From positions 124,001 through 188,000 of the forward strand of contig JADDOH010001563.1 of assembly GCA_016648135.1 (NCBI GenBank): a stretch of DNA of 64,000 nt. The letters are read 5' to 3'. The notes beneath the pieces were generated by a model, which ran no database searches, was not told where the DNA came from, and saw only the letters and a list, made by a program, of their open reading frames with translations. Source of the DNA: Agrypnia vestita (Eukaryota > Arthropoda > Insecta > Trichoptera > Phryganeidae). Position 1 is the first letter of the stretch. The number at the start of each line of letters is the position of its first letter. A program made the position numbers and the translations under genes. This document shows positions 11,117 through 22,599 of the stretch, piece after piece.

Positions 11117-11533
11117 TCCTTCTTTTTCTTCTTCTTTTATTAGATCCTTGATCTGTATTGATATGTCAGTCCTGGTCTGGTCTGGTGACGAGGACGTCCA
11201 GTTCTCTCTCCACCTCTATGGTGGTCTCCCTGGCGAACGGCGCCCCTCTGGAATCCCGCTCATCAAGTCTTGTCTGGTCCATTCTCTCGACACGGTCCCT
11301 CCAGAAATGCCTTTTCTGCCTGCTCCATCGTACAATGTCTTATATATATATCGCAGGTTCTGCGGATTTACACATTGGGTACTCTGTCTCTGAGGGTTTT
11401 GCCCGCAATGGGTCTTAGGGTCTTCATCTCAGTAGTCCTGAGAAGGTGTTTAGTTCTCCCCGTGTCCGCTTTTTCTTCGATACCGTATACAGGTCTTATG
11501 CATGTTTTAAATATACTGACTGCTTTCCACTAG
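11117..11533 (-). pseudogene. RTE-like non-LTR retrotransposon C-terminus (group N2)
   Basis: Read on the minus strand in shifting frames, the translation gives GIEEKADTGRTKHLL-like, RTTEMKTLRPIAGKTLRDRV and DIVRWSRQKRHFWRDRVERM, then acidic and arginine-rich sequence, and ends in a (GAA)n tail (TTC on the plus strand, 11119-11138). This is the post-RT C-terminal region of RTE-type LINEs, also seen at 22700-22975 and 53580-53957. Several frameshifts and stops are present, and the RT and endonuclease domains are missing. It is a dead 5'-truncated copy. Confidence 0.75.
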
Positions 11534-12387
11534 CATATCGGCACAGCATACTGAGAATAGTAATACGTCTTCATACAAACTGGCCGCTACCCATTAGAAT
11601 GTGTGCGTACGTGCTCGGCGCCGTGTACGCACGCACTGTGACGCACACATTGACATAGAATATGGGGGCACAAGGCGGCGGCAGTAAGGGCCGTGCCTTC
11701 GGTGCCATTCACGCTCGCAGCCGCCGCTTTAGAAAAAAAATGCGTTTCCTGAACAAAATGCCTTTTTATGTTTGTGGTGCTTTACTAAAAAGGTGTGTTG
11801 ATTATCACAAAGACTGTGAGTTTTTAAAAGTCTACGTTGATATTAATCAGCGTTCTTGCAATTTAAGTGCAGAAACTAGGTATACTAATTACAGAAATTA
11901 TGCGACAACGCAAGAGTAGGCTAATAACTCGCCGACAGGCCGGAGATAAACTACTGTTCTGGGTATACTGTGATATCGGCCTATGTAGTGTCATAAGTCT
12001 TATGTCTTAGAAGATTCCAATTTTAAAAACACTCAATTTTTTCAAATTTACCTAAAAATTAATAAAGTGCTTGGTCGGAGCTCAACGCTCGACGATTCTC
12101 ATATCATGATGAAAGTCGTACAAAATTGAAATTTTCTTTTCAAATTACTACAAAAGATCCCACCGATACCCGAACATTCTATTTAGGTATCATTTGCAAT
12201 ATCATTCAACGATCGTTTTCAATAAGTGCAACGAGAGCAATAAAATTTTCTCCATAATCAAAGTTGACGGATTTCCACAACGATTGCCGTCTTCAATTTT
12301 TTCTCGCCCACTAACAAAACGATCAATCCGCTTGTACGTAGCGGTTTTATTTAGAATTTCCTCCTCATAAATATCCTCATAAATTCT
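11534..12387. other. Non-genic stretch with a GC-rich palindrome and an unassigned short frame
   Basis: 11601-11636 is a GC-rich imperfect palindrome (GTGTGCGTAC ... GTACGCACGCAC). It is followed by an 85-codon plus-strand frame (11662-11919) beginning MGAQGGGSKGRAFG with an Arg/Lys-rich N-terminus. I recognise no domain and there is no second copy here. It could be part of a DNA transposon end or chance. The rest is AT-rich. Confidence 0.35.
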
Positions 12388-12999
12388 ATAGAATGGAAGT
12401 ATAGACGCTTACGGAAGAACTGATAAGGCGACTTGAGGCATTCGAGATGTGGATATACAGAAGAATTCTCAAAAACGATGACCTGAACCTATAGATCCAT
12501 TAAGCAATTATTTATTAAATACTCATCGCACTACATTCAAACCCTAAATATACAATACACATAAATGTACATGTAAAATATATTTAAATGCAAAAATTCA
12601 TGTTACTTTAGCGTGCCGAAGACACTTGTAATTGGGATAATGGGCATAATTTTCATTTAAAATGTTTTATTATTAGAGTGGATGGACAGAATTACGTATG
12701 AAAATATTATGGCTCGGATGAATAAAGAAAAAGAAGTTCTTAAAACAATAAAAATCCAAAAAATTCAATACCTAGGACATGTGAGGAGACATCCAGAGAA
12801 ATACGAGATCTTGCATCTTATAATGCAGGAGAAAATTGGCGGAAGTCGGGGTCCTGGAAGAAGGACGACATCATGGCTGAAAAACTTGAGGTTTGGCCAG
12901 TCTAGTGTAGAGCTGTTCCGGGCCGCAGTAAACAAAGTCCGCATAGCCAACATGATAGCCAACGTCCGTTAAACGGACAGGGCACGAGAAGAAGAAGAT
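12388..12999 (+). pseudogene. Non-LTR retrotransposon C-terminus (group N3), split by an insertion
   Basis: The part before the insertion reads EELIRRLEAFEMWIYRRIL (about 12412-12475). After it the frame 12682-12972 gives MDRITYENIMARMNKEKEVL, KIQYLGHVRR, EILHLIMQEKIGG, RGPGRRTTSWLKNLR and SVELFRAA, and ends with a stop and a (GAA)n tail at 12987-12999. This is the conserved C-terminal zinc-less tail of a common insect non-LTR family, and 28566-28962 is a longer sibling. The insertion (about 12485-12671) is repeat family P. RT and endonuclease are absent. Confidence 0.75.
12485..12671 (+). repeat. Interspersed repeat family P, copy 1
   Basis: Blocks ATCGCACTACATTCAAA, ACACATAAATGTACATGT and GCCGAAGACACTTGTAATTG match 35685-35850 in the opposite orientation. 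It sits inside a LINE reading frame, so it behaves as an insertion. Terminal repeats and target duplication were not resolved. Confidence 0.7.
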
Positions 13000-13059
13000 A
13001 AATATCCATTGAGGCATTTATTACGTCGTTTATTTTCTAAAGAAGTTGATCTTGAAACT

Positions 13060-13384
13060 TGTCACGAGACGTGCCTTTGGGTAACAAATAAAAACACTAG
13101 AATGTCACTGAACACGAATTTAATTAATACACTATTCTTTCATTCACACTATTTTGCAATTTATCACTCGTCTATGAACACTTTATTTTATTCACAATCG
13201 CACAAAAGTAGGGTCTCTTAATTATCTATCGCTTGGTTTACAACGCACGATGGTAGCACTGTTTTCGCTATAGATTATCGCTTATATCGCATCTGTAGAA
13301 ACATCAAAATACACAATCAATCGCCGCGGCAGTGGGCCCTCTATTTATACGAAACACGTTGATATTTCGAATCCACATTACATA
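13060..13384 (-). mobile_element. LTR-like repeat, family L, copy A
   Basis: Begins TGTCACGAGACGTG and ends near CCACATTACA, which gives TGT...ACA when read on the minus strand. On that strand a TATA-like GTATAAATAGAGGGCC sits about 40 bp in, and the distal end reads CGTCTCGTGACA. The internal block GTCACTGAACACGAATTTAA recurs at 16605 and, diverged, at 39375 and 49235. This fits a solo LTR, but no target duplication, primer site or gag/pol sequence is present. Confidence 0.4.
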
Positions 13385-14631
13385 TTTCTAAGCTATGTCA
13401 ATTATAAACTTAATATACCACGAGAGCGACTCATTACGATTCCGTATCGGGTTTAATAAACTTATTAAAAATGAGCGAAAAAAGATTAATTTTTAATTTA
13501 GCGGGTATTTTCAAACTTTTAAACAATAAAATTGACAGCCCTGACTTATTGAATCAAATCAAATTCCGGCGGTATAGAAAAACAAAACGAAATAATTTCA
13601 TTTCATAAGTGTAACGGATCCTGTATGATACAATGAGAGTGACAGACGGCCTGGAAGAACGAGAGAGCGAATGGTATAAAGCCATTTTGCGGTCTCTCTT
13701 GTTCCGTAGCCACCGCGATTGAATAGCACTCTTATTGTTTTAAAACCTAATTATTGTCATCTGATATAATTATAAATCAATAAATATCTGGAAGTCATGA
13801 AAACGAGTTTAGTGGAATTACGCACGTAAAGGCTCTTCTCCGCATACACGGGATAGAACATTACAATAAGTACCTAATAAAATAATTTTTCAACCCCCGA
13901 AATAAGTTTCCCGACATATATTATTATTTACGCCCCTATTGATGCCTTTCGTAATTTCTTGGTCAAGAGAAATGAGACGAACAATATTCCCGAAATGGTT
14001 ATTCAATTTAGTTGAGCATGAAAGGGATGACAGTTTATTTCGCATCAGATTTAATTTCCATAAATTGGGCGGAACGTTAACCTCTGCAGTCCTCTCTTTC
14101 CCCCCGCCCGCTGGAAGGTCGCTTCGAAGCACGAACGGGATATTAATTAATTTATTATTGAAAATTATTATAATTTTTCTCTTTGAAACCTTTCTTATCT
14201 GTATTTTAAATTTCAATGTATTAATTAAATGAAAGACAGGATCTTGAACAGAGCTCTCGCTAGGCACAAGTACTGGCTGAAGAATTCATCAAAAGTGATG
14301 CTTAAACAATGTCCTAGGTCGAATTTCAAGTTCTAGTATAGTGTAACGAAATAATCATGCGCACGTACACAGCACGTGGCGATGGCGGAACACAAAAAGG
14401 AATGCAATATATGGTGCGAGAGGAAATGCACGGACTTTCCTCCACACTTCCTAATTCCCTCTCGTCCACGAACTTCCAGATTGGTTCATTACTTAAGTTA
14501 AAGTACAGTACATTCCAGTAAAGAAAATACATTCCAACACACAATTATTTTTTCGTATAAACATGGAAAAACATTTTTTTTCGTTGGCATTCCGGAAGTT
14601 GAAAATTTTCTCAGGTTTTCACAGCCGTTAA
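13385..14631. other. Non-genic stretch with a moderately GC-rich block
   Basis: About 13920-14130 has overlapping frames on both strands (97 codons plus, 125 codons minus) without any recognisable domain. About 13620-13730 is also GC-richer. These may be conserved non-coding sequence or old repeats. The rest is AT-rich. Confidence 0.35.
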
Positions 14632-15343
14632 GAATCTTCTGTGTATAGTTTTCTGGGATATTCTGCCGTGTATATGTGTATATTTGGCAAACTCAAACAT
14701 ATCTTCGAGAACAAAGAGATCCCAATTAGCCTAAAAAGAAAAGTCTTTGAATTGTGCATACTGCCAGTGATGACGTATGGATTGGAGACTAAAGCCCTTA
14801 CAAAGAAAAATGTAGAAAAGCTCAAATGCACGCAACGATCCATGGAGAGATCCATGCTTGGAGTAAGCCTATGAAATAGAATTAGAAACGACGAAATTAG
14901 GTTATCAGAACTAGAGTGGTGGATATCATGGATCGTGTAGCGAAGCTAAAATGGAAATAAGCAGGACACATTGCAAGACAGGATACTACAAGATGGCCTC
15001 CTAGAGTTCTGAAATGGAGACCTTGGGAAAATAAAAGAGGCATCGGAAGACCTCAAAAGAGATGGGCCGATGATATTGTCGCTGTGGGGGGAAAGAAATA
15101 GCTACAATTAGGCAACAACAGGGAAGAATGGAAAAATAAGGAAGAGGCCTATATTCAGCAGTGGAAAGACGAAGGCTGATGAAGAAGAAGAAGATATGTG
15201 ACCTTTCTGGCTGACGTTTCGGATCTCATTGCAGGGTCCATCATCAGCCTGGATGATGGACCCTGCAATGAAATCCAAAAAATTGGTCAGAGTGGTCAAA
15301 TATATACGGCAGAATATCCCAGAATACTATACACAGAAGATTC
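14632..15343. mobile_element. Fold-back element F1 carrying a LINE fragment
   Basis: The left terminal repeat 14632-14674 (GAATCTTCTGTGTATAG ... TTCTGCCGTGTATA) and right repeat 15303-15343 are reverse complements with few mismatches. Just inside the right end, 15227-15245 and 15252-15270 form a perfect 19 bp hairpin, and ACGTTTCGGATC lies beside it. The ends and the ACGTTTCGGATCNCATTGCAGG block are homologous to fold-back F2 (16237-16500). Most of the interior is an N1 LINE tail, so the LINE either inserted into the element or was captured between its arms. Confidence 0.7.
14676..15195 (+). pseudogene. RTE-like non-LTR retrotransposon C-terminus (group N1)
   Basis: Starts at FGKLKHIFENKEIPISLKRK, a late RT region, and continues ILPVMTYGLETKALTKKNVE and KCTQRSMERSMLGVSL to a TGA replacing an arginine codon. 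After frame changes it gives DIMDRVAKLKW, GHIARQDTTRWPPRVLKWRP, IGRPQKRWADDIVAV and EEAYIQQWKDEG, then TGA and (GAA)n. At least two further in-frame stops are present. The sibling at 22989-23356 keeps the frame open. The N-terminal endonuclease and RT core are missing. Confidence 0.85.
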
Positions 15344-15345
15344 CG

Positions 15346-16236
15346 GAAGTTGGATCTTAGAAAGTTGTATCCAGCAGGAATTAGTGGAATTAGTGAAATT
15401 TTGCTGTCATTCACAACCCTACCGTTTTGTCAGGCTTATGATATGATCATGTGATGATTGCGGTTATAGTAATGATGAAAAACGTATAAATTTAATAGAT
15501 TTAATACAAATTTGACTTGAATTATTTGATTAGAATGTGCCTACCCGCTTCAGATATTAATTTACTATTTAGGCCTTTAATTATAATCCGTATTCTAACT
15601 GTTGTCTCCTATATACAACTTTTCTCAATTATATTTCTCCAGCATTAAATCCGTAAATATTTCAAAAGTTTTAAAGTAGGCTTGACTTCATTACACTCCC
15701 TAGAAAAGGTCTTTGTTTGGAAATCAATTTTCTATCCAAAATCAATTCGGATTGTTCAACCAATCGAATGCGAAAGGCTTTATACTTCTGTATGTATTAT
15801 TATATAAAGGTAATCCCTTTACCCTCTCCCTTTATTTCGATTAATTTATGGAATTGAATTAACTATGGATTTCATTAAAATAAATGTTCTGTTACAGAAA
15901 TGCTACCTCCCTTGAATTTTAATGTCCGTTAAATATGCATTCCACTCTTTAAAGTTTTTAGTTTTTCATTTAAAACCTAATCGAAAATCGATTCTGGAAT
16001 AATTAAAGTGCGTTTGGAAGATTGGAAAAAATGTTTAAATTATACATCTATTTTTCAAATGATAAAAATCACACTTTTGATAATGAAATGTCGACAAAAG
16101 ATCGTCTGGAGTTTATTAGAACCGGGAATAGCGAAGAAATGGGCGAATTTTATGACGAGTTTTCATTCATTTTTAATAATTTTATTGGCGGCGTATTTTA
16201 TTTAGTCAAAAATATATAAATATAAATTAATATTTT
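15346..16236. other. AT-rich stretch, nothing recognised
   Basis: Contains overlapping 65-codon frames at 16008-16219 that shadow each other and resemble nothing known. No element boundary seen. Confidence 0.45.
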
Positions 16237-16500
16237 TTCTGGTTTATGTCTTCTGGGGTATTACACCGTGTTTTCACGACCTTTCTGGCCGACGTTTCGG
16301 ATCCCATTGCAGGGTCCATCATCAGGGCTGATGTGTCGATCAACAACAGAAGGATTGATGTGTTGATCAACAACACCTGGATCCAAGTCAATGTATCAAC
16401 ATATCAGCCCCGATGATGAACCCTGCAATGGGATCCGAAACGTCGGCCAGAAAGGTTGTTAAAACACGGCATAATACCCCAGAAGACATTAACCAGAAGA
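16237..16500. mobile_element. Fold-back element F2 (~98 bp arms)
   Basis: The left arm (16237-16334) and right arm (16399-16500) are reverse complements with few differences. Key blocks are TTCTGGGGTATTA, CCGTGTTTT, CTTTCTGGCCGACGTTTCGG and CCCATTGCAGGGTNCATCATC. The ~65 bp loop contains two GATCAACAACA repeats. The outer ends are also found in F1 and at 49672-49722. Read from each arm outward, the sequence is CTGATGATGGACCC, loop, GGGATCCGAAACGTC (the right arm has CCGATGATG). Paired inverted terminal units of this kind are known for Penelope-like retroelements, but no coding sequence confirms that here. Confidence 0.75.
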
Positions 16501-16545
16501 TGCTGAATGGCCGTAAAAATCTAAAAATATTTTTATAAATAACTT

Positions 16546-16635
16546 TGTCACGGGATCGTGGCTGTGGGAGGCTTAAATTTAATGAAAGTTTTATTAGTTA
16601 CACAATGTCACTGGACACGAATTTAACCGGAGCAC
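16546..16635 (-). mobile_element. LTR-like repeat, family L, copy B (partial)
   Basis: TGTCACGGGATCGTGGCTG, TGGGAGG and GTCACTGGACACGAATTTAA match copy A and the fold-back at 39258-39583. A LINE tail starts immediately downstream. Sequence at 16760-17060, with a TATA-like TATAAAAGCG on the minus strand, may be the rest of this repeat, but the match is too diverged to claim. Confidence 0.4.
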
Positions 16636-16755
16636 TATTTTCTGAGAATGGGCAGCGATAAGAAGAGTCAAGAAGCTGCTGCGAGCTATCCAAGACAGAG
16701 ATGGTTTCTCTCGGGTAATCAGGGGGACCCGACAGGACACTTTAAGAAGAATAAA
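16636..16755 (+). pseudogene. Short 3' tail of a group N3 non-LTR retrotransposon
   Basis: Translates as RVKKLLRAIQDRDGFSRVIR, then GT and DTLRR, matching the last ~40 codons of the copy at 28566-28962 (AAQDRDAFSRVIVN). The GAAGAA tail is reduced to AAGAAGAA. The copy is about 120 bp and extremely 5'-truncated. Confidence 0.55.
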
Positions 16756-17111
16756 TATGTTTTTAAATTTATTCTAAATGTTTCTTGAATATTTCACACA
16801 CTGATTCACAAAATTCTTTCTATAATCTTCGCTGTACTTTTTATCACAACTTGTCTTTCGTATAGTGATGCACGTTACTTAAATCACTCTGGTTCACACA
16901 AGAAAATTTCTCGCTTATTGATAGGTACTTTCTCGATCTACTATCGCTGGAATCACACATGCGCTAGCAACACACACCGCACGATATCACCTCTGACATA
17001 CACTATTTTTACACTCGCTTTTATAGATCAGTGGTCATGTCGCCTCCTCGATGTTTACAGAATCCGATGGACCGTTCGAGAAATTTCTTACCTACTTATT
17101 AACCATCACGC

Positions 17112-17345
17112 CGTTCCCCCGTGAGATAAGCAGAGAGAATAGAGCGCCACACTCTTCTGTCCTGAAATACATCTCTCACCTCATCCACATTCATACATCA
17201 AGCTCAACGGTTGTTGAGGATTCTAACGGGACCGTCTTCCAGTATCTGGTTGATCTGGTCATGCCACGTTTTCCACATTATATATCTTTCTAACCATTAT
17301 TTCCTCATTCATTCGCTCAAAATGCCTAAACCACCTGAGCGACCC
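17112..17345 (-). pseudogene. Non-LTR retrotransposon C-terminus (group N4)
   Basis: Minus-strand translation in changing frames gives LRWFRHFERMNEEIMVRKIY, DQINQILEDGPVRILNNR, then CMNVDEVRDVFQDRRVWRSI and LSAYL. The GHVERM / W.DQI..IL / QDRR.WRSILSAYP signature is that of a widespread insect LINE tail. The same group occurs at 34885-35165, 47190-47765 and 53285-53445. Stops and a frameshift make it dead. Confidence 0.7.
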
Positions 17346-18090
17346 ATTGGAATGGGCGAAAAACCCAGGCGAATGAAATTCGCTTATTTTTACAAAGAAA
17401 TGTTATGTACAATTCATGCTTCAATGTGTTGCTTAATGTTAAATGAGTCAAATACTGACTGCACGCCGCTGCTAATAAGATACAATTATAACAAAATAAA
17501 GGTCACTGGCAACATCGGTTGCAGACCGCTAGTAATATTTTTTTAACCGGTTACATAATAACCGTTGTTTTAGATTAGCATCTGATCGTATTTATCGATG
17601 ATTTCTAACCGATTTTTTTGGGATTTTACGAGAAACCATAAGTACTTGATAACAGTTATATTATATCAGTTATGTATCATCGATACAAATCTCAAATATC
17701 AGTATCGTGGATAACTGGTTAAAATAACAGTTTTGGCCATCACTATAGAACTGTAGTATTTAATATATAAATATTAAGCGGGCTATACTGTATTTGAACA
17801 AATGTTTAATAATATTTTTATGTGTTTTTTCTCAAAGTACAATTACTGCGAAATAGGTAAAATATGTTATATTAAAAATTTTAAAATATAAATGTAACTT
17901 CTATGAATATCTATGATAACCAGCGGTAACATATATGCATACTATACTTTATCGTGAGAATTACAAATTTTCGATCATAAATGGCTTTAGCATCCTTCAA
18001 ATTTTTTAAATAATACAGATAACATTATATACATATATATTATATATATATATTATATAATATATTATCTATATATATCTATATACAAAT
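17346..18090. other. Non-genic stretch, nothing recognised
   Basis: About 17530-17740 has AACCGGTTA and ATAACAGTT motifs in both orientations and could be a small MITE, but clear terminal repeats are not visible. 18028-18085 is an AT-only low-complexity run. Confidence 0.4.
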
Positions 18091-18245
18091 TTGGTAGAAG
18101 AACATATTGGTGAACGTTGCATTGTGTAAAGTTGTCACTTTAGCCAGCTAATACAGGTAATAAACCCTGTGGCCAAACTATAAAAACTTCAATACATGTT
18201 GCTCATATAAAATAGTTTCATCTATGTGAGACTTCTATATGTTCA
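18091..18245 (+). mobile_element. Family D repeat, diverged copy
   Basis: TGGTGAACGTTGCATTGTG, TAAAGTTGTCACTTTAGCCAG and AATAGTTTCATCTATGTGAG correspond block by block to the unit at 9045-9180. The copy is strongly diverged and has no inverted partner. Confidence 0.55.
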
Positions 18246-18250
18246 AATGT

Positions 18251-20394
18251 TTAATAAATTGTTTATCATAATAACAGAAGATCCCGAAGTCGCGATAAGG
18301 GTTTAATTGTTGAAACTGAGATGATTCTCCAGAATATGACAATGGGGGAGTGCGCCCCGCTTTTATGTGAATAAACCTAAAAAGACAATTAAAACATTTT
18401 CCGTCTACTCAACTTAAACGCCAAAGTTTTAATATCTTTATGTACCCTAGGAGATAATTAGTGAATTTCACTTAAGCTAAGGAGCTTTTTGACATCCTAA
18501 GCGGAGCACTCGACTCCCGTTTTTCATTTTTATTTTTAAGGAATATTTTAATTTTTATGGTCATCGACACCTAGCCATAATAGGTAGCGATTCCAGCCAA
18601 TCAGAAGCCGGAAATGGGCAGCGCGGTTCGCACTGTAAACCGCACATGTAAACAATTTAGCATGTTTTTTTTCAGAATATATTTATTTATTTTTTATTTA
18701 TATTACATACATGCATATGCCAAACTGTACAGCAGTTTTACGGCATAGTTGTCTTCAGTATTATTTGACAAGTTATTTTTCAATATTTTTTATAAGTAAT
18801 ATTTTTTTATGAAGATTATAAAGTAGGTCATTATAGAGTATTGCATGATAATTATATTCTCAATAAACTGTACTACGTTACTGTGAGAATTATTTAATTA
18901 CCTACCTATATATTAGAGAGAGTATTACAATAGCAATCTCAATATAACAACGAAAAGAAAATATATTAATATAAATGCATATAATAACAATATAATATTT
19001 TGTATTGACTCCATTGCGGCTTATCTTTTGTTCTTTATGGTTTACTTATATTTGGTCTATAAATTTCATTTTGTTATGATGTTTCTTTTGTTACTTTATG
19101 ATTTACATGTTTATTTCTTTCTTATTTTTATGTACTTTATTATAATATGTGTACATGTTTATTTTTCTTTTTAAGTATTTTACTACAATATACAGGTTGT
19201 CCCCTATATCGACATCAAGCCAAAATCGGATGATAGGCCAAGTCATAATAGTTATCAGAAAAATATTTTTTTAAATCTAAGTCATGTGTTTTAAAAATTA
19301 TAAGCATTTAAAAATAATCAAAAAAATCTACACCCTGTGACGGTCTTTTCACTCCTGTTGCTACAAATCTTTATTTTTCTTCATTTTTTTTATTATTATG
19401 TAATTCTGAAAAACGCTTCTGTAAACTTTTGTCCAAAATTCAAAGTCAATTGCTCCAGCTTGGAAGAAAAAGTCACTTTTTGACCAAACCAAGTATTCAA
19501 AATCAATACTTTGCCCAGTTTTAACTGACTATAGTGGAAAAAAATGTACTACACGAGATTAGCACGTAACTTCAAAAGTTGGCGAATTTAATAAGAATTT
19601 CAAAATTTTATAACATTTACTAGATTATTTTTTAAATCGTGGATAAAATATTTTTAATTGTAATGAAACCCAGTTTTCAATATTTTTTTCTTATTTACTT
19701 AAGAAGTCTAGTGTTCCCAAGCCATTTTTTAAGACCGTAACTTCAAGATTCAGAAATAAGCACAGTATTTATGCATATGTTAAACAAACAGCATGAAACT
19801 CAAATTGACAACGGACCTAACCTTAACCCTATCCTTAACCTAACCAAACGAATCGGCCGTCGATAAAATTTTACTAAAATTTGACTAACGAATTGTTATA
19901 AGACGAAAATAATGACGTTTGTATCAAATTTTGGTTTCTTTGGTCTGATATTTAACTAACGGAAGTTATAAGACCAGCTCTGAATATATTATTTTAGCGT
20001 TAAGTCGATTAATTATTAATACAAATATCTTTTATTTTTATACCATACAAATGATGTGAAATAAAAGACCTTTAGTAATAAACTATAAACAATGTTGCGA
20101 AACATAATAAATAAATAGATATTTAGAATATCTCCATGTCAAAGAATATATATGCCTGTTTAAAAAAATTCTCTTGTTTGTTAATAGATATCCATTTTCA
20201 TGGGCTTGTGTGGGTTGATCTACTTCAATAAAAGCTTCATCCTATTTTTTTTTTATCAAGATATATTTTAAATGTCGCATAGAGAGAAAAAACATTTTTT
20301 TATGTGAAACTAGGTGTTTTCAGGCGTACTCTGGTGCATTTGAAAGAATGTCATTTACATATAAAAATAATATTGCTTTAAAAACTCCAATCAC
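18251..20394. other. Long AT-rich stretch, no gene seen
   Basis: About 18590-18650 is slightly GC-richer. ACAGGTTGTCCCCTATA at ~19194 resembles the start of some DNA transposons (ACAGGGTGTCCC), but no matching end was found. No open frame of interest. Confidence 0.45.
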
Positions 20395-20665
20395 AATTTT
20401 AGATATCTCATTACCAACGGTGACATCTGTGCTGGTTTATGGAAATGACAAGTCTCAACCACGGATCGCGGTGGTAAAATAGAACTAACATATGAAAAAA
20501 CATGTGCTAATTAAACAAATATACCGTTTCCAAAAATGATGTAGTAGTCTTTCATGAATGGAATTGGTGAACAAGAAATTGTGAAAAGTTATCACTTAAG
20601 CCAGCCGTACGATAGGTCGTAAGCCATATGAACCCCCAAAAAGGCTGTCACTCCTACTTTTGAAT
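20395..20665 (+). mobile_element. Family D repeat, copy with extended 5' part
   Basis: Follows the order of 8870-9120: GACATCTGTG(C/G)(T/G)G, a purine-rich stretch, CATATATGAAA-like, CCAAAAA(A/T)GA, then GGAATTGGTGAACAAGAAATTG and GTTATCACTTAAGCCAGCC, and AGGTCGTAAG. This shows that the family unit is at least ~270 bp long and independent of the inverted arrangement at 8.4-9.2 kb. Confidence 0.55.
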
Positions 20666-20734
20666 TATTACCTATAATAAATTCGACATGTCTTCCGATA
20701 TGCCTTCCAAAATCATGTTTTCAAATCACTATTA

Positions 20735-21079
20735 AAAACAAAGGCAGCAATATCCACTTCAATCAATCAGCTCTCAAGGATGTGTCACGTGATAAAATAA
20801 TCGTTTCAAACTTAAATGAGAGTTGATCTCGATTTTATTAAAACATTATAGCAATATCAAATTATGTTAATAGCAAAATCAGAAATTCCACTATTTGGTA
20901 GAAAATATCCTTTTTTAAAGTTAAATATTTACTTATACACGAATTTTAAAGGAAAACAAACTTATTTCCAATATGATGTCGGTTTCAAAGATTCCAGAGA
21001 AATGATTTCTTGATTAATGGCAGATTTTTTTGTTTTTATCGCAGAAACACTTTATTGGGATATTGCTGCTTTTGTACCC
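20735..21079. mobile_element. MITE family M, copy with both terminal repeats
   Basis: The left end ACAAAGGCAGCAATATCCA and right end GGGATATTGCTGCTTTTGTACCC are inverted repeats, as in the copy at 54080-54297. The interior (~300 bp) is longer than in that copy and mostly different. No coding capacity. Confidence 0.65.
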
Positions 21080-21663
21080 TTCAATTATTCTACGTATTTA
21101 AAAGATTCGCTATTAATATTGTGAAAGGATATCAGAGAAACTAGACGCTAATTATTTTAGATTTCAAAGAAATACTTCCCTTTGATTGCTCTCCAATTTG
21201 TTAAGTCATTCGTAATTTATCTGCGAACGGAATTAAAGTTTAATCTAAAAATTAATAGGACTAAATTGAAACTCCTACGATAAAACGAGCCTTTGAAAAA
21301 TCTGAAACTTTCGTTTCACGTTCTTGAGAATGTAATACCCCTGTGTTGTTCCAAGGTAAAGTCTTATCCCGCATTAGAAAAACAATTTCAGGTGTGTCCC
21401 TTATCTGCTCAAACATTTTCAACTTTTTAACTTTATTTTTGAAAATATTATGTCTGCATTTTTTAAACGTTTGATGTTTTGTTTATAACAAGTGTTTTTT
21501 TACTTTCATATTTTTTATTTAAAACTACAGACAACTTCTTTACGAATAAGCTAGTATGATCGGGTTTGTGAAATCCTTAAAACAATAAAAAACCGCAAAT
21601 AACAATATTTTGGCGATAATTATTTGACATTTTCTTGTGTTACTTTGTGATAGGGCATTTTAA
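21080..21663. other. AT-rich stretch, nothing recognised
   Basis: No open frames, terminal repeats or LINE/SINE signatures seen. Confidence 0.45.
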
Positions 21664-21984
21664 AAAAAATCATTAAAAAATAATAACTTTGTTTAATTTC
21701 ACTATTTGTTTATAACGTTTTTGATGCTTACGTATCATCTTCAGTAATGTTACTAATACTAAAATTAAGGTAACGAAGTCCATCTATTAGGTCCCCTCTA
21801 CCCTTTAATGACCACGCCCACATACCCACCGGACTCTACTCCACCTCACTCCTCACGCCGTCCTTTAGTCTTAAGTTTAGTATTAGTAACATTACTGAAG
21901 ATGATGCGTTAGCATCGAAAACTTTCTAATCGTTATAGACAAATAGTGAAAGTAAACAAAGTTATCATTTTTTAATGAATTTTT
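21664..21984. mobile_element. Fold-back element F3 (~105 bp arms)
   Basis: The left arm (21664-21769) and right arm (21870-21984) are reverse complements with scattered mismatches, sharing ACTTTGTTTA, CACTATTTGT, GTAATGTTACTAATACTAAA and others. The ~100 bp loop is C-rich (CCCCTCTACCC ... CACGCCC). The right arm carries ACTGAAGATGATGCG, TTAGCATCGAAAAC, a CTGA-hairpin-CGAAAA motif parallel to those in F1/F2 despite unrelated surrounding sequence. No coding capacity. Confidence 0.75.
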
Positions 21985-22356
21985 GCCAATATTATAAGAC
22001 AAACTAGAAAATTTTTCTATTATCTCATCACTCAAAGCTAAATTATGAACAAGAGAGGTTCTGAAAGATGAACGTCACCCTGAGTGATGTATCTAAAACA
22101 ATGTATCGTGAAATCCACAGTGTAAATATGCTGCTGCAGGCAGAATAATGATCGAAAACGTTCAATAACTATACAAGAACTACATAGAAGACAAAGAAGT
22201 AATTTGATACTGTGACATGTATGTATGATAAATCCTACTCTACCAACGGCCTTTGTCTATATTCTATGAAGTCTGTCGCGATGTACGAAATGGTAGTGTA
22301 CGAAAGACAAACATGATAGAACAATAAACAGGTAAGCAAGAATAAATGGTTACAGA

Positions 22357-22579
22357 TTAAAAAAATTGATTTTATTATTTGTATGTATCTACTATTTTAT
22401 TTGATTAATTACACCAACATGTTTTAGAAAAACCTTTCCATCGTCAGGAAAAAAAAAAAACAAAAGACATTTCATTCTGATTTTTTGACTGTTATACACC
22501 CTGACGATAGAAACTTGTTGCTGTAAGTAATCAAATAAAATAGTAGATACATAGGAATAATACAATCAATTTTTTTTTA
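22357..22579. mobile_element. Fold-back element F4 (~85 bp arms)
   Basis: The left arm (22357-22448) and right arm (22499-22579) are inverted copies containing AAATTGATTTTATTATT and TATCTACTATTTTATTTGATT. The ~50 bp loop holds a 12 A run. The inner ends read CCTGACGATAGAAAC (right, plus strand) and CCTGACGATGGAAAGG ... AAAACATGTTGG (left, minus strand), again CTGANGA followed by a GAAAC/AAAAC element. Confidence 0.75.
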
Positions 22580-22599
22580 ATGTCAATCTACGATGTTGC

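Noticed and set aside
13060..13384. Complete LTR retrotransposon
   Set aside because: Only an LTR-like repeat is visible. No primer-binding site, gag, protease or integrase sequence is adjacent.
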